Source: Cacajao melanocephalus (lineage: Eukaryota; Chordata; Mammalia; Primates; Pitheciidae). From it: a DNA stretch of 64,000 nucleotides. The first letter of the stretch is position 1; each line of letters opens with the position of its first letter. A program made the position numbers and the translations under genes. The DNA is taken from NCBI GenBank assembly GCA_963573385.1, contig CAUYLG010026941.1, positions 29,314-93,313 on the forward strand, in the 5' to 3' direction. Shown here piece after piece: positions 12,913-27,310 of this stretch. A model generated the notes under the pieces. The model was not told the origin of the DNA, did not search any database, and saw only the letters and a list, made by a program, of their open reading frames with translations.

Positions 12913-13743
12913 TCAAAAAACAAAAACGAAAGAAAAAAGCAATCAGGATTCTGAAGTAAAGAACCGATTATCCAAGAACTAAAGTAATATCAGAGACAGA
13001 TGATATAATCATTATAAATTAGGTAGCTCATCATAAAAAAAAAAGTCATATTAAACCCCATATTCTGAAAGCCCAAGAGGGAAAAAAAGAGAAACCCAAC
13101 ACTATTGGGTGCTAAGTTGAAAAAAAAAAAAAAGAAAGAATAAATTATATCAGCATTAGGGCAAAAACATAATGAGGTCATTTAAAAATACTACACAGAA
13201 AACATAGAGTCTATTTTAAAATACCTTGTTATAAATACAATGAAAGAAATGTGGCAAAGATTTTTAAAAATATTTTAAGCATGGCTAAAGAAGCTAAATG
13301 ACTAGCTGAAAGAAATAAAAGAAGTCATAATAAAGATAAAACTGTATTTTAAAGAAACATCGTGTGTGTGTGTGTGTGTGTGTGTACATGCACACGCATG
13401 CATGTCTATGTTTGGAGGGAACTGGTAAACAGCATACTGGAATAAAAATAAATATATTACTCACTATGCACAAATCATTCTCCATTCCTTAATTTAACTT
13501 ACTGTGTGCCACAAAGCACTCTCAATAATGTCACAACACAAAATGATCATCCTACAAGGCTAGTTACCTGACAATGAAATCAGGACTCCAACAAGCTAGT
13601 TTTTTTACTATAAAAACTCTGTGTGCAACCAAGATTCCAATTTTACTACTTTGATCAATGCCCTTCAATTCATGATAAAATCAAAGAACTAATGCACATA
13701 ACTCTAACCTGTTTCTCACTTAAGTTTAGGGCAATCAGATGCG
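12913..13743. other. Unassigned AT-rich stretch
   Basis: A-rich after the L1 tail, containing a GT microsatellite. No gene or family recognised. Confidence 0.5.
13362..13385. repeat. (GT)n microsatellite
   Basis: Twelve GT/TG units followed by a purine-pyrimidine alternating stretch 'acatgcacacgcatgcatg'. Confidence 0.93.
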
Positions 13744-13832
13744 GCTATGGTTTCAATATGTATCCTCTCCAAAACTTACATTGAAATGTAATCCCCCACT
13801 AGATTTTCATCCTAGCTTAAGGATGCAAGTTT
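13744..13832 (+). mobile_element. MLT1/MST-type LTR fragment
   Basis: Only the 5' part of a MaLR LTR: 'gctatggtttcaatatgtat' then 'cattgaaatgtaatccccca'. The remainder is lost. Confidence 0.6.
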
Positions 13833-13921
13833 TGTCTGCACCTAAGCATGATCATCTACTAATGGTAACTCATGTGTGGCACTAACTTTGATTTACATGT
13901 CTTTTATTAGCTCTCTCTCAC

Positions 13922-14050
13922 TTATTCATTCCATAAATGTTTACTATGAAACTACTCTATACCAAACTCAGCCTGGAGTTAGACAAGTAAATAAGACCAG
14001 TTCAGGCTCTTCTCTCATGTAATTCACAATCTAGTGAGAGAAGCAGTTGT
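13922..14050 (-). mobile_element. L2 LINE 3' end
   Basis: Reads as the complement of the L2 3' end: 'attcattccataaatgttta', 'taccaaactcagcctggag' and 'ttcacaatctagtgagag'. Confidence 0.7.
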
Positions 14051-14054
14051 TAAA

Positions 14055-14082
14055 ACAGTTACACATATATATATATATACAT
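14055..14082. repeat. (TA)n microsatellite
   Basis: Short AT-alternating run flanked by CA and CAT. Confidence 0.85.
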
Positions 14083-14124
14083 ATTCAACATTGTGAAAAA
14101 TGTCAAAAAGAAGTTAGACTGTTA

Positions 14125-14722
14125 TAAAAATATGAGGAAAACAATATGAGAAAATATCTGCAAATCACTTATCTGATGAGACACTGTTATCTAGAGTATG
14201 TAGATAATTTCTAGACCTAAATAACAACAAAAAAAACCTACTTCAGAAATGGGAAAAGGACTTGAATAGACATTTATTCAAAGAAGATATGCAAACGGAC
14301 AATAAACACATGAAAAGATGCTAATTAGAAAAATGCAAATCAAAACTACAATGACATACTAGTTCATACCCACTAGGATGGCTACTATTTAAAAAACAGA
14401 AAATAACAAATGATATCCAGGATGTAGGGTAATTGGAACCCTTGTATATTGTTAGTAGGAATGTAACATGGTACAGAGGAAAACAGTTATCATGGTTCCT
14501 CAAAAAATTAAACATAGAACTACCATATGATTCAGCAATTGTACTTCTGGGTATATGCCCAAAATAATTACAACCAGGGTTTCAAAAGACATTCGTACAC
14601 CTGTGTTCATAGCTGCATTATTTACAATAGCTAAAACATGGAAGCAACCTAAATGTCCAAAGAATGAATAAATAATCAAAATGTGGTATATACATACAAT
14701 GGAATATTAGCCTTAAAAAGGA
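14125..14722 (+). mobile_element. LINE-1 ORF2 C-terminal fragment (L1MA/L1MB age)
   Basis: Recognisable ORF2 3' segments: 'gaaaaatgcaaatcaaaact', 'accatatgattcagcaattg', 'gggtatatgcccaaaataa' and 'atggaatattagcc'. It stops abruptly at about 14722, where L1 5'-type sequence begins, so it is a separate insertion from the next element. Confidence 0.8.
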
Positions 14723-15299
14723 AGGGACATCTAGACCCAGGAAATGGCATGGTGGTAAGAATCACAGGTTTTGTTTTTGCTCATATATCCTAGAAGCCAG
14801 CAACCCAGAAAGTCCAATGGATGCAGACAGAAAAATGTTCCCCAACAATACCTGCTCTCCCTAGCCAAAGAACCATAAAGAGGTATCCTAGCAAAAAAGA
14901 AAATGTTTAGGCAAAAACTGGTCTCCTCCACCAAAACATCACTCTAAAAATGGTGGTCCTACCACTACCAACAACAGCAAAGATCAAGTGGGAAGCCTAG
15001 ACTTCCACCTTCAGCATACTCTAACAAGAACCCCAACACCCCTGCTTGGGTGGATTAAGAGTAGGCTGAAGAGAAAGCCTTCTGGACCAGAAGTAGTAAG
15101 AATCCCCTTTAAATAGCAATGCAGGCCAAGTGGAAAACCTGGATTTCTACCTCCCCTAGCAGTAATAAGTGGGAGCATGTTCCCTTCCACTGCTAGAGCA
15201 TTTTCAGAGGAAGTCAGCTAACACAGGTTTAAACACAACACAGAATTTTGGAAAATAATATCCAAAACATACAGGTTTTAAATAAAAATCATTCATCAT

Positions 15300-16640
15300 A
15301 CCAAAAACCAAAAAGAGCCCAAACTGAATAAAAAAATAGATGTCACTGAGATGACACAGATGTTAGAACTATCTGAGAAAGATTTTAAAGCAGCCATCAT
15401 AAAAATGCTCCAATTAGCATTTTGCTTGAAGCAAATGAAAATAGATTTTGGCAAAGAAATAGGAAGTTGTAGAGAAAAAAAAGAAAAATATGGACAATAA
15501 TGACATAAAAACAAACCAAATTTTAGTACTGAAAAATGCAATGACCAAAACAGGAAACTCAATAAATGGATTCCGTACCAGAATGGAGAGGGGTAAGGAG
15601 AGAATCATTAAAATGTAAGATTGAACAACAGAAATTATCCAATGTGAAATTAAAAAAAAAAATAGAAAGGGGGAAGGGAGGAAGAAAAGACTCTTAGTGA
15701 CCTATGAGAAAGTTAGATAAAAGATCTACCTTTCAAGTCATCAGAGGCCAGTACAAGAAAAATAAAAAGATTAAGCAGAAAATGTACTTCCAAAAATAGT
15801 GGCTATCTGAGCAGGTGGCTGATGCCTGTAATCCCAGCACTTTGGGAGGCCAAAGTTGATCACCTGAGGTCAGAAGTTCAAGGCCAACCTGGCCTACATG
15901 GTGAAACTGCATCTCTAATAAGAATATAAAAATTATCCAGGCATGGTGGTGGGTGCCTGTAATCCCAGCCACTCAGGAGGCTGAGGGAGGAGAATCACTT
16001 GAATCTGGGGGCAGAGGTTGCAGTGAGCCAAGATTACGCCACTGCACTCCACCCTGGGTGACAGAGACTCTGTCTCAATATAATAATAATAAAGTAAATA
16101 AAAATAAAATAATAAATAAATTTATTTTAAAAAATAGTGGCCAATAACTTCCCATGTTTGACAAAAGGCAAAACCTAAACATTAAGAAACTAAGCTAACA
16201 CCTAACAGAGTGAACTCAAAGAAATAATAACACATCATGAATAAACTTTTGAAAAAAAAATATTAATGGAGCAAGAGAAAAACTACACCTTATGCATAAA
16301 GGGGGAAAATGAAATGATAGTAGATATTTCATTAGAAACAACAGAGGCTAGGAGGAAGTGGCATGACATTTTTCAACTGCTTTAAAAAAAGTACCCCAAA
16401 TTCTATATTCAGCAAAAATATACTACTGAAATGATGGACAAAACGAGACACTCTTAGGTGAAGAGAAACTTTAAAAAAAATAAAGTGTAATTAGCAGATC
16501 TACACTAAAAGGACAGGTAAACATCTCCAAACAGAAAGTTAAGAATACAATAAGGAATTCTGGGATATTAGGGAAGAAGAGAGAACACAGTAAGCAAAAA
16601 TATGGTACACAGACTTTGTCTCTTCTTGAGTTTTCTAAAC
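15300..16640 (+). pseudogene. L1M ORF1 remnant (interrupted by Alu)
   Basis: ORF1p of LINE-1 is the RNA-binding coiled-coil trimer. DNA blocks of its reading frame are readable: 'gattttaaagcagccatcat', 'aaatgcaatgaccaaaacag', 'ccagaatggagaggggtaag', then, after the Alu, 'ccaataacttcccatgtttg' and 'acaacagaggctaggaggaa'. Many frameshifts and stops remove any function. The neighbouring segment to about 16700 leads into the inter-ORF region. Confidence 0.65.
15803..16128 (+). mobile_element. Alu SINE with TSD, inserted in L1M ORF1
   Basis: Full dimer with an AT-rich tail of AAT/AAAT units. Target duplication MAAAAATAGTGG flanks it at 15791-15802 and 16129-16140; ORF1 sequence resumes directly after. 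Confidence 0.94.
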
Positions 16641-17187
16641 TGTGTTTCATGTTGAAGCAAAAATAATATCTGATGTAGTTATCAATATACACAGAGGAAA
16701 TATTTCAATTAGAAGGGTAAAGGAACATAAGAGCAATATGGATTCTACATTTCACTTGAACTGGAATAATACAACACCAGTAAACTGTGATGAGTTAGAA
16801 ATGCAAAATGTAATGCCTAAAACAATCATTTTAAAAACTTGATGAGATACACTTAAAATTACTACACATAAACCAAAATGGAATTCTAAATAATGTTCAA
16901 GTAATGTTCAAGCAACCCACAAGAAGACAGAAAAAGAAATCAAAAACAGAGATATCAAATAGACAGCAAAAAACAAAATGGCAGATATAAAGTCTAACAC
17001 ATCAATAATTGCATTTAATATAAATGCTCTGAATATACCAATTAAAAGAAAACACTGGCAGACTGGATCAAAGAACATAATCCAACTATATGGAGTCAAT
17101 AAGAAAGTCACTTCAAATATAACAATGTACGCAATCTGAAAGTGAAAGGGTGGAAAAAGTAGATTATAAAAGCATCAATATATACAA

Positions 17188-17932
17188 ATTAGAACACAGT
17201 GAGCTACCACTTCACACCAAGCAAAATGGCTATAATAAAAAGAGAAACAATAACAAGTGTTGGTGAGGATGTGGAGACACTGAAACCCTCATAAATTGCT
17301 GCTAGGAATGTCATATGGTCCAACGGCTATGGAAAACAATTTGGCAGTTAATCAAAAAGTGACCATATGATCCAGCAGTACATCTCCTACATAAATAACC
17401 AAGAGAACTGAAAATACACCTCCACACAAAAGCTTATATAAGAATGTTCATAAAAGCATTATTCCTAATAGCCAGAAATTAGAAATAATTCAAATACCTA
17501 CTACATGATGAATAGATAAACAAAATGTAATACAACCATACTATGAAATATTAATCAGCCATAAAAAGAAATGAAGTGCTGAAACATATTACAAGAATAA
17601 ATTTTAAAAAAATTATGCTTTGTGAAATAAGCCAGATACAAAAGATTACATATTCTACAATTCCATTTATAGAAAATTTTCAAAATCAAGATTCCATTGA
17701 GACACTAAGTAGATTAGTGACTGCCAAGGGCTATGGGGAAATTGGAATGGAAAATGATTGCTTAATGGGCATGGGGTTTCTTCTGGGGAGAAAAAAAAAG
17801 TTCTAAAATTAGACAGCAGTGATAGCTGGACAGCTTTATGAATATACTAAAAACTTCTGAATTGTACATTTCAAAATAGCTAAATGATATGTTTTCTGTT
17901 ATGTGAACTTTATCTCAATTAAAAAAAAAACT
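17188..17932 (+). mobile_element. Second LINE-1 3' end nested inside the L1M ORF2
   Basis: A 5'-truncated L1 with ORF2 C-terminal sequence ('gtgttggtgaggatgtggag'), 3'UTR ('gtgactgccaagggctatgg') and an A tail at 17921-17930. Host ORF2 sequence stops near 17187 and resumes at 17932, showing a later insertion. About 40 bp of host ORF2 seem lost at the junction. Confidence 0.8.
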
Positions 17933-19697
17933 GATTATTTTAACGTCAAATAAGTATACTTTAGAGGAAAAGAATTATAAGAGCCAGTCCTCTGAAAAGA
18001 CACAGCAATTTGAAATATGTATAAACCAACCAAGACGGCTGTAAAATATGTGAAGCAGAAAGAGACAGAGCTGAAAAAATTAATCTACAATTATATTTAG
18101 AGATTTCAATACCCCTCTCAGCAACGCAACAACTAGACAGAATATCAACAAGGATATAGAAAATGTCAAAAATGCCATCGACTAATAAGCTGTTTTCTAG
18201 ATTATAGAATGGCAGAATACACATTCTTTTCAATTGCCCACAAAATACCTAACAAGGTAGATAATATTATATTGGGACAGAAATGAACAAAATTAAAATA
18301 AAGGAAGTTATACAGCGTCTGTTCTTAGACCACAATAGATTCCAATTAGAAATCAATATTTTTAAAAATGGTAGGAAATCCCCCCAAACTTGGAAACTAA
18401 ACAGATCTAGAGAGTCCATAAGCCAAAGAGAAAGTTTCCAATGAAATAAAAGAAAAAAACTGAATTAATGAAAATACAGTGTATCAAAATTTGTAGGCCA
18501 CAACTAAAGCAGTACGGAGAGAAATTTATAGCACTGAATGTGCACAGAAAAAGTCTTAATTCCATAATCTTGCTTCACCTAAAACACCAGAAACATGGAA
18601 AGCAAAATAAAACCAAAGTAAGCATGGGCAAAAAATAATAACGATAGCAGAAATCAACAAAATTTATATTTAAATTTTTTAAAATATAAAATATATATAT
18701 TTAAAATTTTAAATTAATCTTTAAAACTTTGCTTTTTAAAGATCAATAAAACTGAAAAAACTCTAGTAAGAAAGAGAGAAACCATCAATTACCAATATAA
18801 TGAATGAAATGGGCTATCACTACAGACCCTGCAGTTATTAAAAGGTTAATAAGGAAATACAACAAGCAACTCTACACACAAAATTTGAAAACAATGAATA
18901 GACAGTTCTTCAAGGGGAAAAAAATGAACCAAAAAAGTAAATCTCCAGGTCCAAATGGAGAAATCTACCAAGTCTTCAAGAATTAACATCCCTTCTACAC
19001 AATATCTTTCAGGACACAGAAAAGGAGGGAACACTTTCCATTTCATTTTATGAAGCTAGAATCACCCTGATACCAAAAGCAAAGGTATCACAAATAGGAA
19101 AATTATAGAAAAATGTTGCTTATCAACACAAATGTGAACTTATCAAAATAAAAATAGAATTCAGCAATGTGTTATTGTGCTTGTAAATACAAATATAAAT
19201 AATACACCATGGCCTACCCAGGTTAATTCCAGAAACAGATGGCTGGTTCAATACTGAAAAAAATCAATGCAATCCACCATATTAATAGGCTAAAGAAGAA
19301 AACTCTACATGACAGTATCAAATGATGCAGAAAAAGCATTTGGCAAAATTCAACACTCTTTCATAATAAAAAAAAAAAGAAAAGAAAAAAAAAACTTTCA
19401 AGGAAACAGAAATGGAGAGGAACTTAACATAAGAAAGATCATCTATAAAAGCACCTAAAATCACTTAATGGTAAAAGACTGAATGCTTTTCCATTATAAC
19501 TTGTACAAAGCCAAGGATTTTGGCTGTCACTGCTGTTATTCAACCTAATGCTGTGAGTTCTAGTAAATGCATAACAAAGAGAGACAAAAGGTATACAGAA
19601 GGGAAACGCAAAAAAACAAAAAAGCGATGTTGTCTGTCTCCGCATTTGACATAACTATGTACAAATCTCAAGGAATCTTAAAACATTCACACACACA

Positions 19698-19990
19698 GCC
19701 AGGTACGGTGGCTCATGCCTGTAATCCCACCACTTTGGGAGGCTGAGGTGGGTGAATCATGAGGTCAGGAGATCAAGACCATCCTGGCCAACATGGTGAA
19801 ACCCCGTTTCTACTAAAATACAAAAAAAAAAAAAAAAAAAAGAAAGAGAGAGAGAGAGAGAGAGAATTAGCCAGGTGCGGTGGCGTGTGCTTGTAGTCCC
19901 AGCTACTTAGGAGGCTGAGGCAGAGGAATTGCTTGAACCCAGGAGGCAGAGGTTGCAGTGAGCAGGGACAGAGACTCCAGCTCAAAAAAC
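19698..19990 (+). mobile_element. Alu SINE with expanded A/GA linker and right-arm deletion
   Basis: Left monomer is complete. The middle linker has grown into about 21 A then (GA)n (19822-19865). The right monomer lacks the segment between 'gttgcagtgagc' and 'gacagagac'. Imperfect flanking duplication AAMCATWCACACACAC suggests the insertion site. Confidence 0.93.
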
Positions 19991-20227
19991 AAAGCATACA
20001 CACACACACAACCTAGAAGTAATAGGTGAGGCTAATTTCATAATGTCACAGGATACAAAATAAAAATAGAAATTATCAGTCTATTTCTCAATGAATACAT
20101 GTGAATACTAAAAATGAAAATGTAATACCATTTCAAATCACTGGAAAAAAAACACTTACATGTAAAACTAACAAAATATTTACAGGACATGTACGTAAAA
20201 AAGTGCTGATGAAAGAAATCAAAGATT

Positions 20228-20372
20228 ATCTATGTAGTCCCAGCTGCTCTGGAGGCTCTGAGGTGGGAAAGATCACTTGAGCCCAGGAGTTTGAGCTTGC
20301 AGTGAGATATGATTGTGCCACTGCACTCCAGCCTGTGAGACAGAGCAAGACGTTGCCTCAAAAAATAAAAGA
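20228..20372 (+). mobile_element. Alu right-monomer fragment
   Basis: Begins at 'gtagtcccagctgctctgg' and ends 'gacagagcaagacgttgcct' plus an A-rich tail; the left monomer is absent. Old (AluJ/FRAM-like). Confidence 0.88.
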
Positions 20373-21129
20373 ATAAACACTTGAATTAGTGAACAGAATG
20401 AACCCAAACAGAGATAAAAATATGCCAGATAGTTTCTGACAAAGGTGCAAATAAAATTTAATGAAAGAAAGACAATCTTTTCAATAAATTATGCTAGAAC
20501 AGGTGGATATCCATAGGCAAAAAAAAAAAGTTAATGTCAAATCTAGGTCTAACACCTTTAAAAAAAAAGCATAGGAGGAATTCTTTTGGATCTGAGTTAG
20601 AGAGTTGTTAATCTTAATGACAAAATTATAATCCATAAAAAGAAAAAAATTGGCCTCATCAAAATTATAAACTTTTACTTTGAAAAGATCCTGCTAAAAG
20701 AAGAAAAGCTACAGACTGAGAAAATATATTTGTAAACCATATACCCAAAGGACTAGTATCTAGAATAGTATAAAGAGCCCTCAAAACTCAGCAATAAAAG
20801 CACAAACAACACAATTAGAAAATGGGCTAAAAATATGAACAGGCATTTCACTGAGGGGATATACTGATAGTCAATCCACATATTAAAAAATATTCAATAT
20901 CATTTGTGTTGCTATCAGAGAAATGCAAATTATAACCACAATGAGATATGACAACACATCTAAAATTTTAAAATTTTTTTTAAATGGCTAAAAAAAAAGA
21001 AAAAGAAAAAAGCAGCAAAATTAAATACCAGTGAGTATGTGAAGAAACTAGTAAGTCATACAAGTGCTGGTGGAAATGTAAAATGGTACAGTCCCTCCTG
21101 AAAACTGTTTCATAGTCCCCATTCCCTGA

Positions 21130-21287
21130 CGTCCAAGAGACATAGTCTTGCACTGTCACCCAGGCTTAAGTGCAGTGCCAAGGTAATAACTCACTGCAGC
21201 CTCAGCAAACTCCTGGGCTCAAGGAATCATCCCACCTTAGGTTTCCACACTGTTGGGATTAAAGACATGAGCCATCATGCCTGACCC
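21130..21287 (-). mobile_element. Old Alu monomer fragment
   Basis: Complement of an Alu left monomer: 'tcttgcactgtcacccaggc' through 'gacatgagccatcatgcctg'. It interrupts the L1M ORF2 end, which resumes at about 21290. Confidence 0.85.
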
Positions 21288-21865
21288 CAAGTTTGGCAGC
21301 TTCTTTAAAAATTAAACATTCAACTACAATATAGCCCAGCAACTGTACTGTTAGGCATTAGTCCCAGAGAAATGAAAATGCATATTCACACAAAAACTTG
21401 AACACAAATGTTTATAGAAGCTTTATTTGTAGTAGCCAAAAACTGGAAAGAACAAATACGTCCTTCAACAGATAAATGATTTAACAAACTGTGGTACATC
21501 CTTGCCATGAAATGTTATAAGCAATAAAAAATGAATGAACTATTGATCCACACAACAACCTGGCTACATCTTTAGGGAAGACCAAAAGGTCACATAATAT
21601 TTATATATGATTCCTTTAATATCAGATGTCCAGAACCGGAGAATCCATAGAGACAGAAAGTAGATTAGATTAGAGGATACCAGGGGATGAGAGAGAGGAG
21701 GAATTACGAGCAATTACTTAAAAGCTATGGAGTGTTTTTATGGAGTAATATAAAGATTTTGAAACTAAGGGTTGGCAGTTGCACAACACTGTGAATGTGC
21801 TACATACCATTGAATCATATACTCTAAAATAGTTGATTGTATGTGGATGTCACCTAATAAGGCGA

Positions 21866-24150
<2,285 letters not shown>

Positions 24151-24167
24151 CAGAGCTCATAATCTAA

Positions 24168-24340
24168 AATGGGTTAGCAAACTCTTTTTATAAAGGGTTA
24201 AACAATAAATATTTTAGGTTTTGCAAGATACACAGTCTTTATTGCATTTATTCAACTCTGCTGTTATAGCACAAAACAGATTGACATTCAGACCCCATCC
24301 TGAGAGATTTCAAAACAACGGGTGTTGGGTAGGGCCCGAA
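24168..24340. mobile_element. hAT-Charlie-type MER fragment (copy 1 of 3)
   Basis: Contains the family wording 'gttagcaaactctttttata', 'aaatattttaggttttgcaa' and 'tattcaactctgctgttata'. Two further copies occur at 55605 and 59558. Exact MER name not assigned. Confidence 0.6.
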
Positions 24341-24507
24341 GGCCAGCATATATTAGAAGCTCTAACTACTGCTCTAGAGGCAAAGAGATTTTGATATGAG
24401 AAATCTAAAGTTAAGCTCTAGAGTTAAAACTTGTGTTTTGAACCCATTGATTTTTGGCCAAAGAATGGAGTGGAACCATGGTGGGAATGTCTGGAGAGCA
24501 AACGGCT

Positions 24508-24546
24508 TGGTTGACAAAGCGAGACCCTGTCTCAAAAAACAAAACT
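24508..24546 (+). mobile_element. Alu 3'-tail micro-fragment
   Basis: Only the last ~35 bp of an Alu, 'gacaaagcgagaccctgtct' plus an A-rich tail, is present without any upstream Alu sequence. Confidence 0.75.
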
Positions 24547-24732
24547 AAAAACAATCAAATATAATTGATTTTTAATACCAGATTATTCTGTGAGCATGAT
24601 GTACCACAGCTAGCTAGCTATGATATTTGACAAACAGCTGTAATCAAGAACAATTTCCTAATATTAGAAAAACTAAAATGAGAGACAATAAAATATTCAT
24701 ATCGCTTTGTCTATACTCAAAAAATAAATCAA

Positions 24733-25036
24733 GGCTGGGCGCAGTGGTTCACACCTGTAATCCCAGCACTTTGGGAGGCTGAGGCAGGCAGATCACATGA
24801 AGCCACGAATTTGAGACCAGCCTCGCCAACATGGCAAAATTCTGTCTGTACTAAAAAAAAATACAAAACTTAGCCAGGCATGGTAGCAAGTGCCTGTAAT
24901 CCCAGCTATTTGGGAGGCTGAGGTACAAGAATCACTTGAACCCAGGAGACAGAGGTTGCAGTGAGCCAAGATCGTGCCACTTTACTCCAGCCTGGGTGAC
25001 AGAGCAAGACTCTGTCTCAATAAATAAATAAATAAG
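24733..25036 (+). mobile_element. Alu SINE, full length
   Basis: Complete dimer starting 'ggctgggcgcagtggttcac', tail evolved to (AAAT)n. AluS-like divergence. Confidence 0.96.
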
Positions 25037-25261
25037 AATTGTTCTCATATCTAGGGTCAAGGTATTTGACAAGAAAGGAATATTATGACTAAAGGAAATC
25101 AGCACAACAAACTCTAAAAATTACAGAACTAATGACAAGTTCATTCAGATTAACTTCTGAGTTCTTAGAGGTTCAAATCATGGTAACAAATGCTTAGGAA
25201 GCAGCTAGGAGCAAGACAAAAACATTCCCTTTACTCAGGATGTTTGGATTCTAGCAGAAAA

Positions 25262-25480
25262 TGTCTAAAGTTTACTGAACCTTTAAATAAGCACAAGGCA
25301 CAATATTTTATATGAATTTTTAACACCACAAAACAACATAAGAAACAGCCACTATTATCACTAAAAAACTAAGGACTTAGTAGGTTAAGTAACTTGTTCA
25401 AAATCATGCAGTATTATCAAACTGGAACTAAAATCCAATTTGACACTAAAGACCGTATTCTTAAACACTGTTACAGAGAT
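25262..25480 (-). mobile_element. MIR SINE
   Basis: Plus strand shows the MIR complement: 'ggttaagtaacttgttcaaa' and 'catgcag...ggaactaaaatccaa', then 'ttcttaaacactgtta'. Confidence 0.7.
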
Positions 25481-26479
25481 TCATTACCTATTAAAAACAA
25501 TTACAGTACTAAATTGATTGTGAAACAAGAGAGAAAGCAAAGAAAGCCAATAATGAGAAAGAATAAATCAGTAACATTCACTCACAGTTCTTCTCTGTAT
25601 CACAGACATAAGCTCTGGTAGATAACAAAGAAATTTGTTTCTCATGTGTTCCTCCCTACACATACATGCATCCATACACCACACAAGTACACATATTTTA
25701 AATACTTAAACTTTGTATCTTCTTCAGTAGTCTTCTGTTATGAGGTACTCATTTAGCTAATGTAATATAGTCCCTCTTCCTGTTTAATGAATGGGCACTT
25801 ATATGGACTAATGCTGATGAGAAATAACTCTGTTGATTTAGATTCTTGTAAGTTTATCATTTTGAGATTTATGGACAAAATGACGAATACTCTTAACGTT
25901 ATAATGGAATAATCTTCTAAAATATGACTATTTTACAGATAGATTCAGATATCTTTCAAATTCTTATTCAAATAATTCCAAGGGGAAAAAATGTGAGGAT
26001 AACTTTTTTAAATGCATAGGTCATCAGAATATTTTTCTCCATATAAATTTTTGTTCTGTAACCATGATAGATTTTATTTCCTGAAAAGAGTGTTATATCA
26101 TGCTACTTTTAAAATCTACTTTAAAAAGCTGCAAGCAAAATACTAAATAACATTTTTAAAAAGCAATTCCAACATCTACAAATTAATAATTAACTCTAAA
26201 AATTACTTATAAAAACTGAACTGTTCAAGGTTTACTGCCTTTTTAATATCAGTAATTCTTAATGCAACTTGAAATATTTATAATCTTTTAAGTTTCAAAG
26301 AATTATTTTATAACTTGGCTTAATTTGTGAGAAAACAGCTTATATGAATGCCAGGTATACTTCTTTGGAAAGACAAATGTAAACCTATTTAGTGATCTGA
26401 TTTTCTCTTTCATCTTGTCTCCAGTTTCTGTGTAGATTTATAATGTTCATTGTTTCCAATTTTAACAAATCACCTAATG
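25481..26479. other. Unassigned AT-rich DNA
   Basis: No gene, RNA or repeat family recognised. Confidence 0.5.
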
Positions 26480-26900
26480 GCAGAAAGGAAAATATGTTAA
26501 CCTTAGAATTATTTGCAGTTGGAGAAATCCCTTTTGTCTGGCTCATACAGGGCCTGCAATCTGTTTAAAACACAGATTGTCTGTCTTTCGTCTGACAGCC
26601 ACCAAGCTGCACAAATTACTTTCTGCCTGTTCACCTGTTTGCAGCTGTGTCTATAAGCTAAAGATTCTGCAGTTTGACTTGAGCAACCACTTCAGGATTG
26701 ATGACATGTGCTGCTGATAAAGTGAGCAATTTGAAGAAATTACTGGCTATAGTTATTGAAAGACATCTGGGCATGAGCTGAGAACTAGAAGCCCTCAATC
26801 ATGTGCTTGCAACCTGCAGTGGCGGCAGCAGTGTTTGAAGTGATATCCTACTAAAGGCAGTTGGCCCTAGCACTAAATAACCAAGCAATGTATGGAACAT
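26480..26900. other. Candidate conserved non-coding block
   Basis: Non-repetitive, higher GC than its surroundings, and dense in motif-like words: E-boxes (CACCTG near 26633, CAGCTG near 26643), 'ctgacagcc', and 'tgctgctgataaagtgagca'. No reading frame and no repeat signature. Calling it conserved is inference from texture only. Confidence 0.3.
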
Positions 26901-27111
26901 AATCTCTCAAATAAGTAATAAAAGATTCTGTCTTTTAGCTGTAAATATTTGAGGTTTGCTCCTTTCTTTAAAATGTATTTTCAGGAAAAAAAGTAAGGCA
27001 TTAGTGAAGCTTTCTTATGTCTATCCTTTTCTGAGTCAACTTTACATGTATATTTCCTATGTAATGAACTTTTTCAAACTGTTACTACTACTGCCATAAA
27101 AAAAAAATCAA

Positions 27112-27310
27112 CTATTATTGAACACCTACTACATGCTCCACACCCTGACCTAGGAACAGCTTTATGTCCATTATCTTATTATTAATCCTCATATCAATTT
27201 TAATCAGAATTACTATTCCCTTTCTCTGGTAGAAAAACTAAATGTCAAGAAATTAGCCTAATAACACACAACTGTGAGTTACAGGGCTAGAATTCTGTCT
27301 GTCTCCTGAT
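27112..27310 (-). mobile_element. MIR SINE
   Basis: Plus strand shows 'actattattgaacacctact', 'ccattatcttattattaatc' and 'gttacagggctagaattctg', the complement of MIR. The distal half is diverged. Confidence 0.65.

Larger units (their letters stand above)
16880..21560 (+). pseudogene. L1M ORF2 remnant (multiply interrupted)
   Basis: ORF2p of LINE-1 is an endonuclease/reverse transcriptase. Endonuclease-region wording occurs at 16980-17130 ('cacatcaataattgcattta', 'ataccaattaaaagaaaaca') and resumes at 17940 after a nested L1. The reverse-transcriptase region is marked by a plus frame at 18804-18986 containing 'ITTDPAVIKRLIRKY' and the SPGPNG version of the conserved SPGPDG block. The C-terminal region runs to about 21560. 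Stops and frameshifts throughout; no activity possible. Confidence 0.75.
14725..21865 (+). mobile_element. Long decayed L1M LINE-1, nested insertions inside
   Basis: An old LINE-1 retaining a 5' region, ORF1 remnant, ORF2 remnant and 3'UTR in correct order on the plus strand. It is the largest transposon in the window. Its length is inflated by later insertions: a full Alu (15803), a second L1 3' end (17188), an Alu (19698), and partial Alus (20228 and 21130). All coding frames are broken. The 5' edge is uncertain; the 3' edge is near 21865, after 'gtatgtggatgtcacctaat'. Confidence 0.8.
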
